The notes under the pieces are model-generated. The model saw nothing but the letters and a program-made list of their open reading frames with translations, was not told where the DNA came from and made no database searches. From contig PAOW01000027.1 of the NCBI GenBank assembly GCA_002710015.1, forward strand, positions 34,081 through 66,267: a DNA stretch of 32,187 bases. Reading direction: 5' to 3'. Shown here piece by piece: positions 1 to 8,051 of this stretch. A program made the translations under genes and the position numbers. Source of the stretch: Methanobacteriota archaeon. GTDB lineage: Archaea > Thermoplasmatota > Poseidoniia > Poseidoniales > Poseidoniaceae. The first letter of the stretch is position 1. Each line of letters begins with the position of its first letter.

Positions 1-1520
1 GTGGTATTTGGTCCCTCATACGAGAATCGTAAACCGTGTGGTCCGCCACCTTGAAAGAATTCTATCTTAAAATCATGAAGACCTTGTTCTAGATTTAATG
101 TTCCTGAAATCTCTCTCATACCATGTGAACCATAATTTTGGATTAGACTAACGCCATTAATCCAAAGCTCAGAACCATCATCTGAATCTAAGTAAAATGT
201 CCAATTTCCAGCATCCTGTATTTCGATTAATCCACTGAATCTAGCACCCCAGTTGTTCTTGAATCGATCATCTAAACCAGGGTATGCATTTCCAGATGAT
301 GAGTAAGCAAGGGTTGATTCAACCCTTGTGTGATCTGGAATTCTATCAATCAAATCAGGCATTGAAGCGGTGCTAAAACTGATTCCTTCATTATCAAAAT
401 ATTCGGCTAACATTCCTTGTTTGAGATATCCAGTTTCTTGCTCACAATGCGTTACTATTTCAGCTTCGAAAGCACCATTTCCTCCTTGTTTTACATCCGT
501 TTGGTATGACCAATTGAATACATCCTCTTGAGATACTGATGGTGAAGACCAATTCCAATATTTTGAACCACTTTCCCAAGAACTATCTCGAGTATCGAAA
601 CCTCCATTCAAGAGATAATTGTTATTCCAGTTACCATCATTGCTACCCCACGATGCATAACCCATAACATTTGACAGGTTTGTTACAAAGTATGTCTCTT
701 CATCGAAGTATACTGGTATATTCATTGTTTCGTTCAAAGTAGTATTGGCTGTATACATATCATCATTCCAGAATTTCGTTCCTGAACCATTCTGATTGGT
801 TGCAAGGTCGAGAACATGCATTCCTCTTGCACCATAGGAATTATTTGCTTTTTCAATCAATTCTAGTGCAGTATCGATTGTATAACCTGTTAACCTGGTA
901 ACTAAGAAAAATCCGTATTCATCCCTCGTAAATTCTCTCATCTCTTTACCTGCAAGTGGCCCGTAACCGTGAGTACCCCAGTAATCAGCACCTATATCGG
1001 AGTCATAAGTCCCACCTGCTAAAGATATTTCTTGGTCGAATGATGCTTTGTTATTTCCACCATTTATTCTCAACGGTATCCCTTTGGTTGTAACTAGATA
1101 ATTGATGTCACTACCGTTGTAATCTGAGAGGAATTCCTTGAATGGATCTAGGAAGTATGTATCGAACTGCTCTCTATTGATAGTTTCACCTGTGGGTGTT
1201 GATGTATTCTCAAATACGAATACTCTTTCTGAACTAATGTTTCTAGCACTCACAAAAGCATATCCGATTGTTTTGCTAGCATCGGATTGATTGTTAATCA
1301 ACACTGCAACATCACTGTAATCTATGTGATTGGTTCGATTAAACCCATCTGGAACTGCTATTGAATTAAATGGGGTTTCATTCCATACGTTGTTGCTTTC
1401 GTCTGATTGATTAAATTCATGAATTTTAGATAGTTCGAGATCAGTCTCATATGGCATTTTGCAAATACTACCCAATAGGAAAAGCAATACTAAAAATAAC
1501 GCCTTTCCTTTGTAGGACAT
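1..1520 (-). CDS. TIGR03790-like secreted/surface protein with C-terminal PA14 domain (3' end truncated by window edge)
   Basis: Translating the reverse complement from ATG at 1520 gives an open frame to the window edge: MSYKGKALFLVLLFLLGSICKMPYETD... (signal/lipoprotein-like N-terminus), ...VAVLINNQSDASKTIGYAFVSARNISSERVFVF...INYLVTTKGIPLRINGG... (TIGR03790-like), ...GMLAEYFDNEGISF...GNWTFYLDSDDGSELWINGVSLIQNYGSHG...LHDFKIEFFQGGGPHGLRFSYEGPNT (PA14-like). Absent from the ORF track because there is no stop in the window. Confidence 0.8.
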   Translation of the reverse strand, partial: MSYKGKALFLVLLFLLGSICKMPYETDLELSKIHEFNQSDESNNVWNETPFNSIAVPDGFNRTNHIDYSDVAVLINNQSDASKTIGYAFVSARNISSERVFVFENTSTPTGETINREQFDTYFLDPFKEFLSDYNGSDINYLVTTKGIPLRINGGNNKASFDQEISLAGGTYDSDIGADYWGTHGYGPLAGKEMREFTRDEYGFFLVTRLTGYTIDTALELIEKANNSYGARGMHVLDLATNQNGSGTKFWNDDMYTANTTLNETMNIPVYFDEETYFVTNLSNVMGYASWGSNDGNWNNNYLLNGGFDTRDSSWESGSKYWNWSSPSVSQEDVFNWSYQTDVKQGGNGAFEAEIVTHCEQETGYLKQGMLAEYFDNEGISFSTASMPDLIDRIPDHTRVESTLAYSSSGNAYPGLDDRFKNNWGARFSGLIEIQDAGNWTFYLDSDDGSELWINGVSLIQNYGSHGMREISGTLNLEQGLHDFKIEFFQGGGPHGLRFSYEGPNT

Positions 1521-1638
1521 GGAAAGTCTAGGGGACTATTATTCAAAGTCACTTCGATGGTCTGACTGCGCCAAAAAGGACCTTTTTTTTGAAAAATCGT
1601 CAATGTGTATATGAAGGACGACCCCCCCTGCTCACACC

Positions 1639-2265
1639 ATGGTCGAGTTGTATATGGCGCGAACCTGTAAATGGGGTGTGGTTCGCGTTATCGGCGGAGA
1701 TTTGCATCTACAGGAGGCTGATGCTGTTGTAACTCCCGCCAATAACAGGTTATCAGGCAGAGAAGGTTTAGATGCCCAAATTCACAAGGCCGCCGGTGAA
1801 GAGCTACGCGAGTTTTGCAGAGACGTCAGCATAAAACAGAGAAAATTGAATCTCCCTCCCTGCCCTGTGACTACAAACGTTGTTTCCAAGCCATACAATC
1901 TGGAGAAACGATTCAAACACATTATTCATGTTGTTAGCCCTGACTGCCGTAGACCTAACCAGGATGAGGCTAGAAGACAGTTACTTCCCGAAGCATACCA
2001 CAACCTATTTTCCACGCTGAAAGATATGAAAGATGTCAGCGTTGTTATGGCCCCGCCTCTCTCAATGGGAGTCTTCGCTTATCCGCACAGAGAAGGTGCC
2101 CGTCTGACTCTCGAAACCCTGCTTGGTATAATGGACGGAGAAACCGATCCAAAAATTAAGGAATACAATATTGTTGTAAAAGAAAGAAACTTTATCGGTA
2201 ATATGAGGACAGTCTACAGGGAATCTGAAGACCAACTGCCCGGAATAGATACGACTATGGATTGA
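1639..2265 (+). CDS. Macro domain protein (ADP-ribose-binding / ADP-ribosyl hydrolase-like)
   Basis: VIGGDLHLQEADAVVTPANNRLSGREGLDAQIHKAAGEEL and VVMAPPLSMGVFAYPHREGARLTLETLL match the macro-domain pattern GDIT..DAIVNAAN..L.GGGGVDGAIH.AAG...ISTGI(Y/F)GYP...A.... Confidence 0.8.
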   Translation: MVELYMARTCKWGVVRVIGGDLHLQEADAVVTPANNRLSGREGLDAQIHKAAGEELREFCRDVSIKQRKLNLPPCPVTTNVVSKPYNLEKRFKHIIHVVSPDCRRPNQDEARRQLLPEAYHNLFSTLKDMKDVSVVMAPPLSMGVFAYPHREGARLTLETLLGIMDGETDPKIKEYNIVVKERNFIGNMRTVYRESEDQLPGIDTTMD

Positions 2266-2274
2266 GGTGATAGG

Positions 2275-3123
2275 TTGGTTGACCTGTCAAGATTAGTGGC
2301 TAACACTATTGCCACCGACCGTTCTGGATTTAGCTGTGCTGTGATAATATCAAATAATTCTCGAATAGTTCATCAGATTATAGAGGAATTACCTAATGGT
2401 ATTCGGTCAGTTGCATTAACATCATCTTCCAACGTTTTCAATAAACTAAAAGAATCCGATATCGAGTCTAAGTTACTTGAAGATTCGTTATCATCTCAGG
2501 GTCTGTCGGTTTTAGTAAATTTACATGATCTTGTATTACAGGGACTTGGTGAAGGTAACTTCAATTCTAGTGACAGGATATTAGCAATATTGGGAGAACC
2601 GCTTAGTGGTTTAATAATCATAGAGGCCAAATCTCTTACCTCCAACAGGTTAGCGATTTTATCAAATGAACACGAAATCGATATTGAAGTATTAGCAAGA
2701 GTAATGGAACTAGCACGTAATATCGGTGGAAGAGGTCGAGAAGGACATGCAGTGGGTGCACTTTTCGCAATCGGCTCGGTGCCTAAATTACGCAGGTATA
2801 CAACAGCGCTTGTGCTAAATCCATTCAAAGGCCATTCTGAAGCCAGAAGAAATGTAATTGAGTCAAATAATCATGAAACTCTTTCAGAATTTGCATGGCT
2901 AGATGGCGCTATTTTGTTCAATAACAAAGGAGTAGCTAGTGATGCAGGACGATACGTACAAGTTCCTGCTGGTATAAATCCTAAACCAGGAGAGGGAGGT
3001 CGTCATTTGGCTGCAAGAGCGATTAGTCAGTTAGCAGAATCTATTGCTATTTGTGTATCCTCAAGTGGCACCATCACCATTTACTCAAAAGGGAAAGAAA
3101 AATACAGAGTCAGGCTTTCTTGA
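2275..3123 (+). CDS. dacZ: Diadenylate cyclase, DacZ-like (c-di-AMP synthase, DAC domain)
   Basis: C-terminal half reads as a DAC domain: EIDIEVLARVMELARNIGGRGREGHAVGALFAIGS..., WLDGAILFNNKGVASDAG (DGA motif), GEGGRHLAARAISQLAESIAICVSSSGTITIY (RHxAA motif). About 120-aa N-terminal alpha/beta region as in archaeal DacZ. TTG start. Confidence 0.82.
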   Translation: MVDLSRLVANTIATDRSGFSCAVIISNNSRIVHQIIEELPNGIRSVALTSSSNVFNKLKESDIESKLLEDSLSSQGLSVLVNLHDLVLQGLGEGNFNSSDRILAILGEPLSGLIIIEAKSLTSNRLAILSNEHEIDIEVLARVMELARNIGGRGREGHAVGALFAIGSVPKLRRYTTALVLNPFKGHSEARRNVIESNNHETLSEFAWLDGAILFNNKGVASDAGRYVQVPAGINPKPGEGGRHLAARAISQLAESIAICVSSSGTITIYSKGKEKYRVRLS

Positions 3124-3826
3124 TAGCCTCATCCATGGTAATTTCTCCACAAGCTACCATTCTTGCTAATTCTGTCGAAATAGTTATTCCTCCAGAACTC
3201 TGTATACGTGATTGTCTTTGAATTTCTTTCAAATCACCAGTTGTAGGTTTTAATTTCCTAATTTCGTTAACCCTTTCTCCACCCATAAGTGCGATTCTCG
3301 TAGCAGCATGAATGTGAGCCTTGGACCTAGATCCTGTACTAGTTTTGTACTCATTTACTTGATAGGTTTCAATGCCTCTCAAGATTAGTTGATTGATTAT
3401 CCGGTCTCTTATGATAGGTGCGCCATCACCTACATTTACAAACATCCTAGAATGTTGCACAGCGGTAGAAATACCTGCAATATGGTCGGCGACTCCCTCA
3501 AAATTTTCCAATTGTGCGCTACCAATCACAACCCCATCTGCTAACCATGCTATTCCCGGTCTTGGTCCCGGGTCTATACCGAAATTCAACCTCACAGCGG
3601 AATTCAGCCCTTTGGCAGCATGAATTGCCCTTTCTACTGCAATTTCTACCTCATCCTCTATTGCTGGAATGTCACCATCAGCAGCCTCCTCTGGTGATGT
3701 GATAAGGATTTCATCCCAGGAATCGGTATTAGAGAGCATCACAAAGCCACATTTCCTCTTCTTTAGTTCCTTTAAAATCTGGAAGGAGAGCCTGAAATTT
3801 TCAGTCCTAACACCAATCCTTCGCAC
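3110..3826 (-). CDS. Uncharacterised RNase H-fold / RuvC-like protein
   Basis: LNFGIDPGPRPGIAWLADGVVIGSAQLE resembles the first catalytic-Asp strand of RuvC/RNase H-fold proteins; later ...MFVNVGDGAPIIRDRIINQL...VNEYKTSTGSRSKAHIHAATRIALMGG. GTG start; 14-bp convergent overlap with the upstream gene. Confidence 0.6.
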   Translation of the reverse strand: MRRIGVRTENFRLSFQILKELKKRKCGFVMLSNTDSWDEILITSPEEAADGDIPAIEDEVEIAVERAIHAAKGLNSAVRLNFGIDPGPRPGIAWLADGVVIGSAQLENFEGVADHIAGISTAVQHSRMFVNVGDGAPIIRDRIINQLILRGIETYQVNEYKTSTGSRSKAHIHAATRIALMGGERVNEIRKLKPTTGDLKEIQRQSRIQSSGGITISTELARMVACGEITMDEAIKKA

Positions 3827-3908
3827 ATACTGGCTAGGAGTCTATTACGCTTCAATGTGACGCGTAAATAGCGATATTATCAAAAGCGTTTGACAAGGAT
3901 ATATTTCC

Positions 3909-4532
3909 GTGGCAAGTCAATACGAAAGAGAACTCAGATCGGTTTTAGCGGGAGTTCCTAAGGGTGTTGAAGCCGTTACGAGATCTTGTGATGCTATCGC
4001 TAAAGCTAGTGCAATGAAAGTCATAGATCGGCCATTTTTGGTAGTAAGAGCTGCTGGATCAGGAATGGAAGGTAGCGGAGATTTGCTCGCTTTGAGAGGT
4101 GACTTGTGTTTTCCCATAGAGGTAAAATCATCTAAGAAGTCCAAGTTGTATCTTTCTGGTAGAACATGGGATCAATATCTGGCCATGGTCTATGAGGGGG
4201 AGCGATGTGATCTGATGCCCCTTTACGCATATCGTTTGAAAGGGGTTAGAGGTGATTCGTGGAGGATATTCCGGGTCGAGGTAGGAAAATTAAGTGGAAG
4301 GCTGGGACTGTTGACAAGAAGAATACCAGCGTTACCCAAAAGCAGGAACGGCAAACCTTTCTTAGATTGGGATAAGGGTATGCCGTTACACAAGTTCATT
4401 GCACTAACTTGTAGAAATGAATCTGATAGTTCGATAAGAAGTTTGGAAAATAGAAGCAAAAGCCTTGCCTCAAAAACACAAAATGATAATCAAAATTCTG
4501 TTACCAAAATCATAGATATGGAGCTCCGATAA
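3909..4532 (+). CDS. hjc: Archaeal Holliday junction resolvase Hjc-like
   Basis: YERELRSVLAG...FLVVRAAGSGMEGSGDLLALRGDLCFPIEVKSSKKSKLYLSGRTWDQY matches the Hjc nuclease motif (E...SG...G..DL.A......IEVKS.K). GTG start. Confidence 0.85.
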   Translation: MASQYERELRSVLAGVPKGVEAVTRSCDAIAKASAMKVIDRPFLVVRAAGSGMEGSGDLLALRGDLCFPIEVKSSKKSKLYLSGRTWDQYLAMVYEGERCDLMPLYAYRLKGVRGDSWRIFRVEVGKLSGRLGLLTRRIPALPKSRNGKPFLDWDKGMPLHKFIALTCRNESDSSIRSLENRSKSLASKTQNDNQNSVTKIIDMELR

Positions 4533-5997
4533 GGAATATCATGAATATTAGTAAAAGCAAAGATGAGACACTTGATGCTTTTCTTGTGACGTGTTCAACC
4601 CATAATGGATGCAGGTTGTATAGTCCGGTTTTTTTACCCACATTTCTGATACCACTCATAGTTCCGTGAACAATATCCTTGAACAAATGTCCTCCGTCGA
4701 ACGGAATCATTGGGAACAGATTTGTGAATCCAAGCAATATGTTAACCCAAATTAGCCAAAACAGTAGATTTACTAGGAAAAGAAGCCCACTTAGGCCGAT
4801 AGTTGACGCTAGCCATCCGTCCCCTGAGGCAAGCATTTCCTCTTGTGCAGGATGTATTGCAATACCTTTGTATTCGAACGGAGTTACTAAGATCTGCAGT
4901 GTATTTATTGGAACAGTGATGACGTAACCAAGAGCACTAGTTTCAAAATCAGGGTGCGCCCAACCAGCTAGTCTATCAACGCCAGCAGTTCCTCCTGCTA
5001 GGTTTTCAACACCAAGGAAGGCATCACCTTTCTCGATATCCATACTATCTACAAGTTCTTCACTATATCCTAAATCAAGATAATGTTCATACTTGTCTGT
5101 TAGGTTGACATTCAGAGTTTCTCTTTGTCCGCTAGAATATCGCACAACTTCCATGGTGACAGTTTGGTTAGATGACAATCCTTCCATGACATTTGTGAAA
5201 TCTTCGGTGTCTTCAATACTGGATCCATTGATTGATGTGATAACATCCCATGCTTCTAAACCTGCTTCGTCAGCACCAGATTCTGCAATTATCTGACTTG
5301 AGTGGACCCCGGGATTTGCGGGGTCAAACTGCCCTGCAACTTGTCCAAGAATTATCATTAGGATGAATGCTGCGAAAATATTTGTTGCAGGCCCTGCAGC
5401 AAACATTCTCTGTCTTTCTCTTCTAGGTGAATTTGCAATCTCTGTATATTCAGGCTCTGCAAAAGCGCCTAAGGGGAGTGGTCCTGCCATTAGTAGGCCA
5501 AAATTTCTCACCCGCATCCCATGTGCTCTAGCTTGTATGCCGTGACCGTATTCGTGTATTACAAGACAAAATACAAACGCGATAATTCCCCAACCCAATG
5601 GAATGATGGGACTGAGACCGGGGATTGCAACAAGCTCTGATACAGGACGTGCTTCTGCTTGATTTCCCATCAATATAGCTGAAACTATTGCTAAAATTAT
5701 TCCAACAGCGACAATTAGCATAGCGCCCCAGCAAACCCATAGAGACACTTCACCGTAAATCCTCCAAAATTTCCTTGGTTTGGATACTTTCTCAAGGGCA
5801 GATTTACCTTTTTTCGTTCTGACCATTAGAACCATTCCGAAGAAAATCCTAGATGCATTCCATTCATCCAACTTTCCGCTTTTTTCCCAATATCTTAGTA
5901 ACAGGTACCATGTAATTATGAAAAGCAGTACTTCGGTCCAGCCTATCTCAACTGAAAGGAAACCGCTTCCCATGTATCGTCTAACAGCCAACCCCAT
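4510..5997 (-). CDS. Site-2 protease family (M50) intramembrane metalloprotease with PDZ domain
   Basis: VIHEYGHGIQARAHG (HExxH), internal PDZ-like segment (AGLEAWDVITSINGSSIEDTEDF), NLFPMIPFDGGHLFKDIV (third ligand Asp), many TM segments. The 597-aa ORF starts at 6303; ATG at 5997 (MGLAVRRYMGSG) is the more plausible start because the N-terminal extension overlaps the plus-strand ORF at 6047 and is Ser/Thr-rich and non-hydrophobic. Confidence 0.88.
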   Translation of the reverse strand: MGLAVRRYMGSGFLSVEIGWTEVLLFIITWYLLLRYWEKSGKLDEWNASRIFFGMVLMVRTKKGKSALEKVSKPRKFWRIYGEVSLWVCWGAMLIVAVGIILAIVSAILMGNQAEARPVSELVAIPGLSPIIPLGWGIIAFVFCLVIHEYGHGIQARAHGMRVRNFGLLMAGPLPLGAFAEPEYTEIANSPRRERQRMFAAGPATNIFAAFILMIILGQVAGQFDPANPGVHSSQIIAESGADEAGLEAWDVITSINGSSIEDTEDFTNVMEGLSSNQTVTMEVVRYSSGQRETLNVNLTDKYEHYLDLGYSEELVDSMDIEKGDAFLGVENLAGGTAGVDRLAGWAHPDFETSALGYVITVPINTLQILVTPFEYKGIAIHPAQEEMLASGDGWLASTIGLSGLLFLVNLLFWLIWVNILLGFTNLFPMIPFDGGHLFKDIVHGTMSGIRNVGKKTGLYNLHPLWVEHVTRKASSVSSLLLLIFMIFLIGAPYL

Positions 5998-6046
5998 TTC
6001 AACCTCATGTCGTTTAGTTCTTGTATGACTACCTGCTGGAAAGGGC

Positions 6047-6592
6047 ATGGACGATGTAAGTCCCGAGGTGCTTGAATGGATTCTAGAAGCCTTTGGAGAA
6101 GATCCTGAGGCATTATCAGTGTGGTCTGTTGACGAAGATATGGTACAGATATTGTTCCGTTTGTCTGACAAGGTCGTAATATCAGATCTCTCGTGGCAAG
6201 ATGAGAAAATTTTGGAAGAGGCTTCCCTTGTTGTAAGGCTCTCAAATTGGAAGCCAAACTCAATCCTCACCAGACGTATGCCTGATGGCTTTGTTCGATT
6301 CACTCATCGCTCTAAGAAAATAATCCTAGCGCCCGAGGTAAGGTCAGATCAGTGGGCAGCAGGCCTACTGGAGGGGTGGTTGAGTGACATGCATGGTGCC
6401 AACTCGGTCCCAAAAAGTAGAGCACAGAGGATTTCTGGTATCAAAAGGCAGCGTGATACTGTTACAAAATTAATCGAACAAGCAAATCTTACAACAATTC
6501 GTAATGAAATAGATTTTATCGACCACAGGTTAGCCACCGCAAATCGAAGGCTCACTGGTGAAAGACCGAATTATTCTTCCTCAGAGGAATAA
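6047..6592 (+). CDS. Hypothetical protein (181 aa)
   Basis: Protein-like composition; fits between the divergent S2P start and the convergent signal peptidase end. No family recognised. Confidence 0.6.
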   Translation: MDDVSPEVLEWILEAFGEDPEALSVWSVDEDMVQILFRLSDKVVISDLSWQDEKILEEASLVVRLSNWKPNSILTRRMPDGFVRFTHRSKKIILAPEVRSDQWAAGLLEGWLSDMHGANSVPKSRAQRISGIKRQRDTVTKLIEQANLTTIRNEIDFIDHRLATANRRLTGERPNYSSSEE

Positions 6593-7539
6593 ATCTTCCC
6601 GGCAATTTCCTCTTTCTTGGCTTCTATAATTTCTGGAGAGTTTTTCAGGATTCGAGTGAATATCGGATCTAAAAGCATTGGTGTAGAAATTATTCCTACG
6701 ATTACCATAATCAGGTAACCAAAAGAGGAGGCAGGCACCTGAGATACTCCCGGAGAGTTACCTCCGCTTACAAAGAGTTTGACAGTTCCTAGCCATGGTA
6801 ATTCAGCACCAGATATTCCAATAACCCATTTTTCTTCCACAGGACGAATTATACCGCTATGTATGGATGAGAGGCCCTGTGCAAATTCAAAAACGCTCTG
6901 ATCGTCATTACAATCATTGTTGTCTCCCAAGGTAATGTATCCCGGATTTGATGGTGTATAGTTCTCAACAGTGAACCATATCTTACCATGCTGTGCAGCT
7001 ATTCCACCACATCTATACTTTCCAGCCCTTTCTCCATCAAATGTTATGTTTATTTTTTCAACACCAACTTGGTCAGTTCCCGGAACTGTCCAGGTCAAGA
7101 TACAAATATCCATCCAGAATGTTCCTTCTATACACCTGCTGTCGACTGCGTCTACACTAGATCCTATGTTAACTTTGAACAAGGCTCTATGAATTATGGG
7201 AGTACTTTCTTTTTCCCCATTTTTCTCAAATATGATTACATCTCCTTCCATTCCAAGAGATTCATATCCATAACTTGCAGAATTTTTGTCTGTTGCTTCT
7301 GCGAAAGTAACTATCGTTTTGTCGGGTGAGTGAACTAAAACGAGATCTCCTGCGTCAATAGTACCAACCTCGCCGTTGGGGTCATGCTGCATAGAATTTG
7401 ATTCAACAACTACAAGAGGTGGCATCGACCCTGTGTGAACCCAAAGCGCAACCACCAAGATGCTAATCATACCTATTGCGAGAACAATTTCGCGAATGAG
7501 CGTGCGAAAGCCGTCTTGTCCTCCCATTTTGATTGCCAA
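6571..7539 (-). CDS. Signal peptidase I, archaeal/ER-type (S26B-like)
   Basis: PPLVVVESNSMQHDPNGEVGTIDAGDLVLV (catalytic Ser box), PIIHRALF (His box), NPGYITLGDNNDCNDD (Asp box), N- and C-terminal TM helices. Confidence 0.88.
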   Translation of the reverse strand: MAIKMGGQDGFRTLIREIVLAIGMISILVVALWVHTGSMPPLVVVESNSMQHDPNGEVGTIDAGDLVLVHSPDKTIVTFAEATDKNSASYGYESLGMEGDVIIFEKNGEKESTPIIHRALFKVNIGSSVDAVDSRCIEGTFWMDICILTWTVPGTDQVGVEKINITFDGERAGKYRCGGIAAQHGKIWFTVENYTPSNPGYITLGDNNDCNDDQSVFEFAQGLSSIHSGIIRPVEEKWVIGISGAELPWLGTVKLFVSGGNSPGVSQVPASSFGYLIMVIVGIISTPMLLDPIFTRILKNSPEIIEAKKEEIAGKIYSSEEE

Positions 7540-7542
7540 GCA

Positions 7543-7926
7543 TTAGCGCTTCTTCAATCCCTTCTCTTGAAGGAAGGTATTCCATGCCTCTTGATGCCCC
7601 CCTCCAAGTATCCGCGCTGCTTCATCTCCATCGGGTTTCTGCTTGCGGACTTCTGACATTGATTTTGTCTCCATTATCGCTGAGAGAATCTTTGCTCTGT
7701 TGCTTAGATTAAGGAATGCGGGAGCGGAAAATGCAAGGCCGATAAAACCGATTACAATCAGTACTATCGACACACCAGTATATTCTTGGAAATTCGTGTT
7801 GTCTTGTAAAAACAGTAACTGAATGCCTGACATTGTAGTTAGTAACGCAAATGCGAACGTAGCAGTCCCTGATATCCTTAACTGATTCCCATGTTGATTT
7901 TCCCACCAGCCCATAGTCTCGCCCAC
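7543..7926 (-). CDS. Small membrane protein, hypothetical (127 aa)
   Basis: Two hydrophobic segments (ATFAFALLTTMSGIQLLFL; VSIVLIVIGFIGLAFSAPAFLNL); 3 nt from the signal peptidase gene on the same strand. Confidence 0.6.
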   Translation of the reverse strand: MGETMGWWENQHGNQLRISGTATFAFALLTTMSGIQLLFLQDNTNFQEYTGVSIVLIVIGFIGLAFSAPAFLNLSNRAKILSAIMETKSMSEVRKQKPDGDEAARILGGGHQEAWNTFLQEKGLKKR

Positions 7927-8012
7927 ATATTCCTTATGATACCTATTATTCGATTTTTGCCCTTTTATTAAAAATGACCAATATGGGGATTATTGAAATG
8001 GGATGAACCTGC

Positions 8013-8029
8013 GTGGGCCGAAGGCCCAC
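8013..8029. promoter_or_regulatory. Perfect 7-bp stem / 3-nt loop inverted repeat in the leader of the large surface protein gene
   Basis: GTGGGCC GAA GGCCCAC; flanked by CTGC (8009-8012) and GCAG (8035-8038), which could pair to extend the stem. Lies 22 nt upstream of the likely ATG at 8052. Confidence 0.55.
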
Positions 8030-8051
8030 AAGGCGCAGAGGCGATGAAAAA

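Noticed and set aside
1574-1590. AAAAAGG-A-CCTTTTTTTT tract as an intrinsic terminator
   Set aside because: Located between two divergently transcribed genes, where no 3' end is expected; effective stem is short and A/T-rich. More likely promoter-region sequence.
2496-2828. 110-aa minus-strand ORF
   Set aside because: Lies entirely inside the DacZ-like gene on the opposite strand; Ser/Pro/Leu-rich shadow translation with no recognisable motif.
5943-6263. 106-aa minus-strand ORF
   Set aside because: Antisense to the 181-aa ORF and overlapping the S2P start; no motif.
5998-6303. N-terminal extension of the 597-aa S2P ORF
   Set aside because: Overlaps the plus-strand 181-aa ORF and precedes a good hydrophobic start at 5997; Ser/Thr/Arg-rich antisense-like composition.
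8013-8051. GTG start proposed for the large surface protein (MGRRPTRRRGDEK extension)
   Set aside because: The GTG is the first base triplet of the hairpin, and the extension is Arg-rich ahead of a good signal peptide beginning at ATG 8052.
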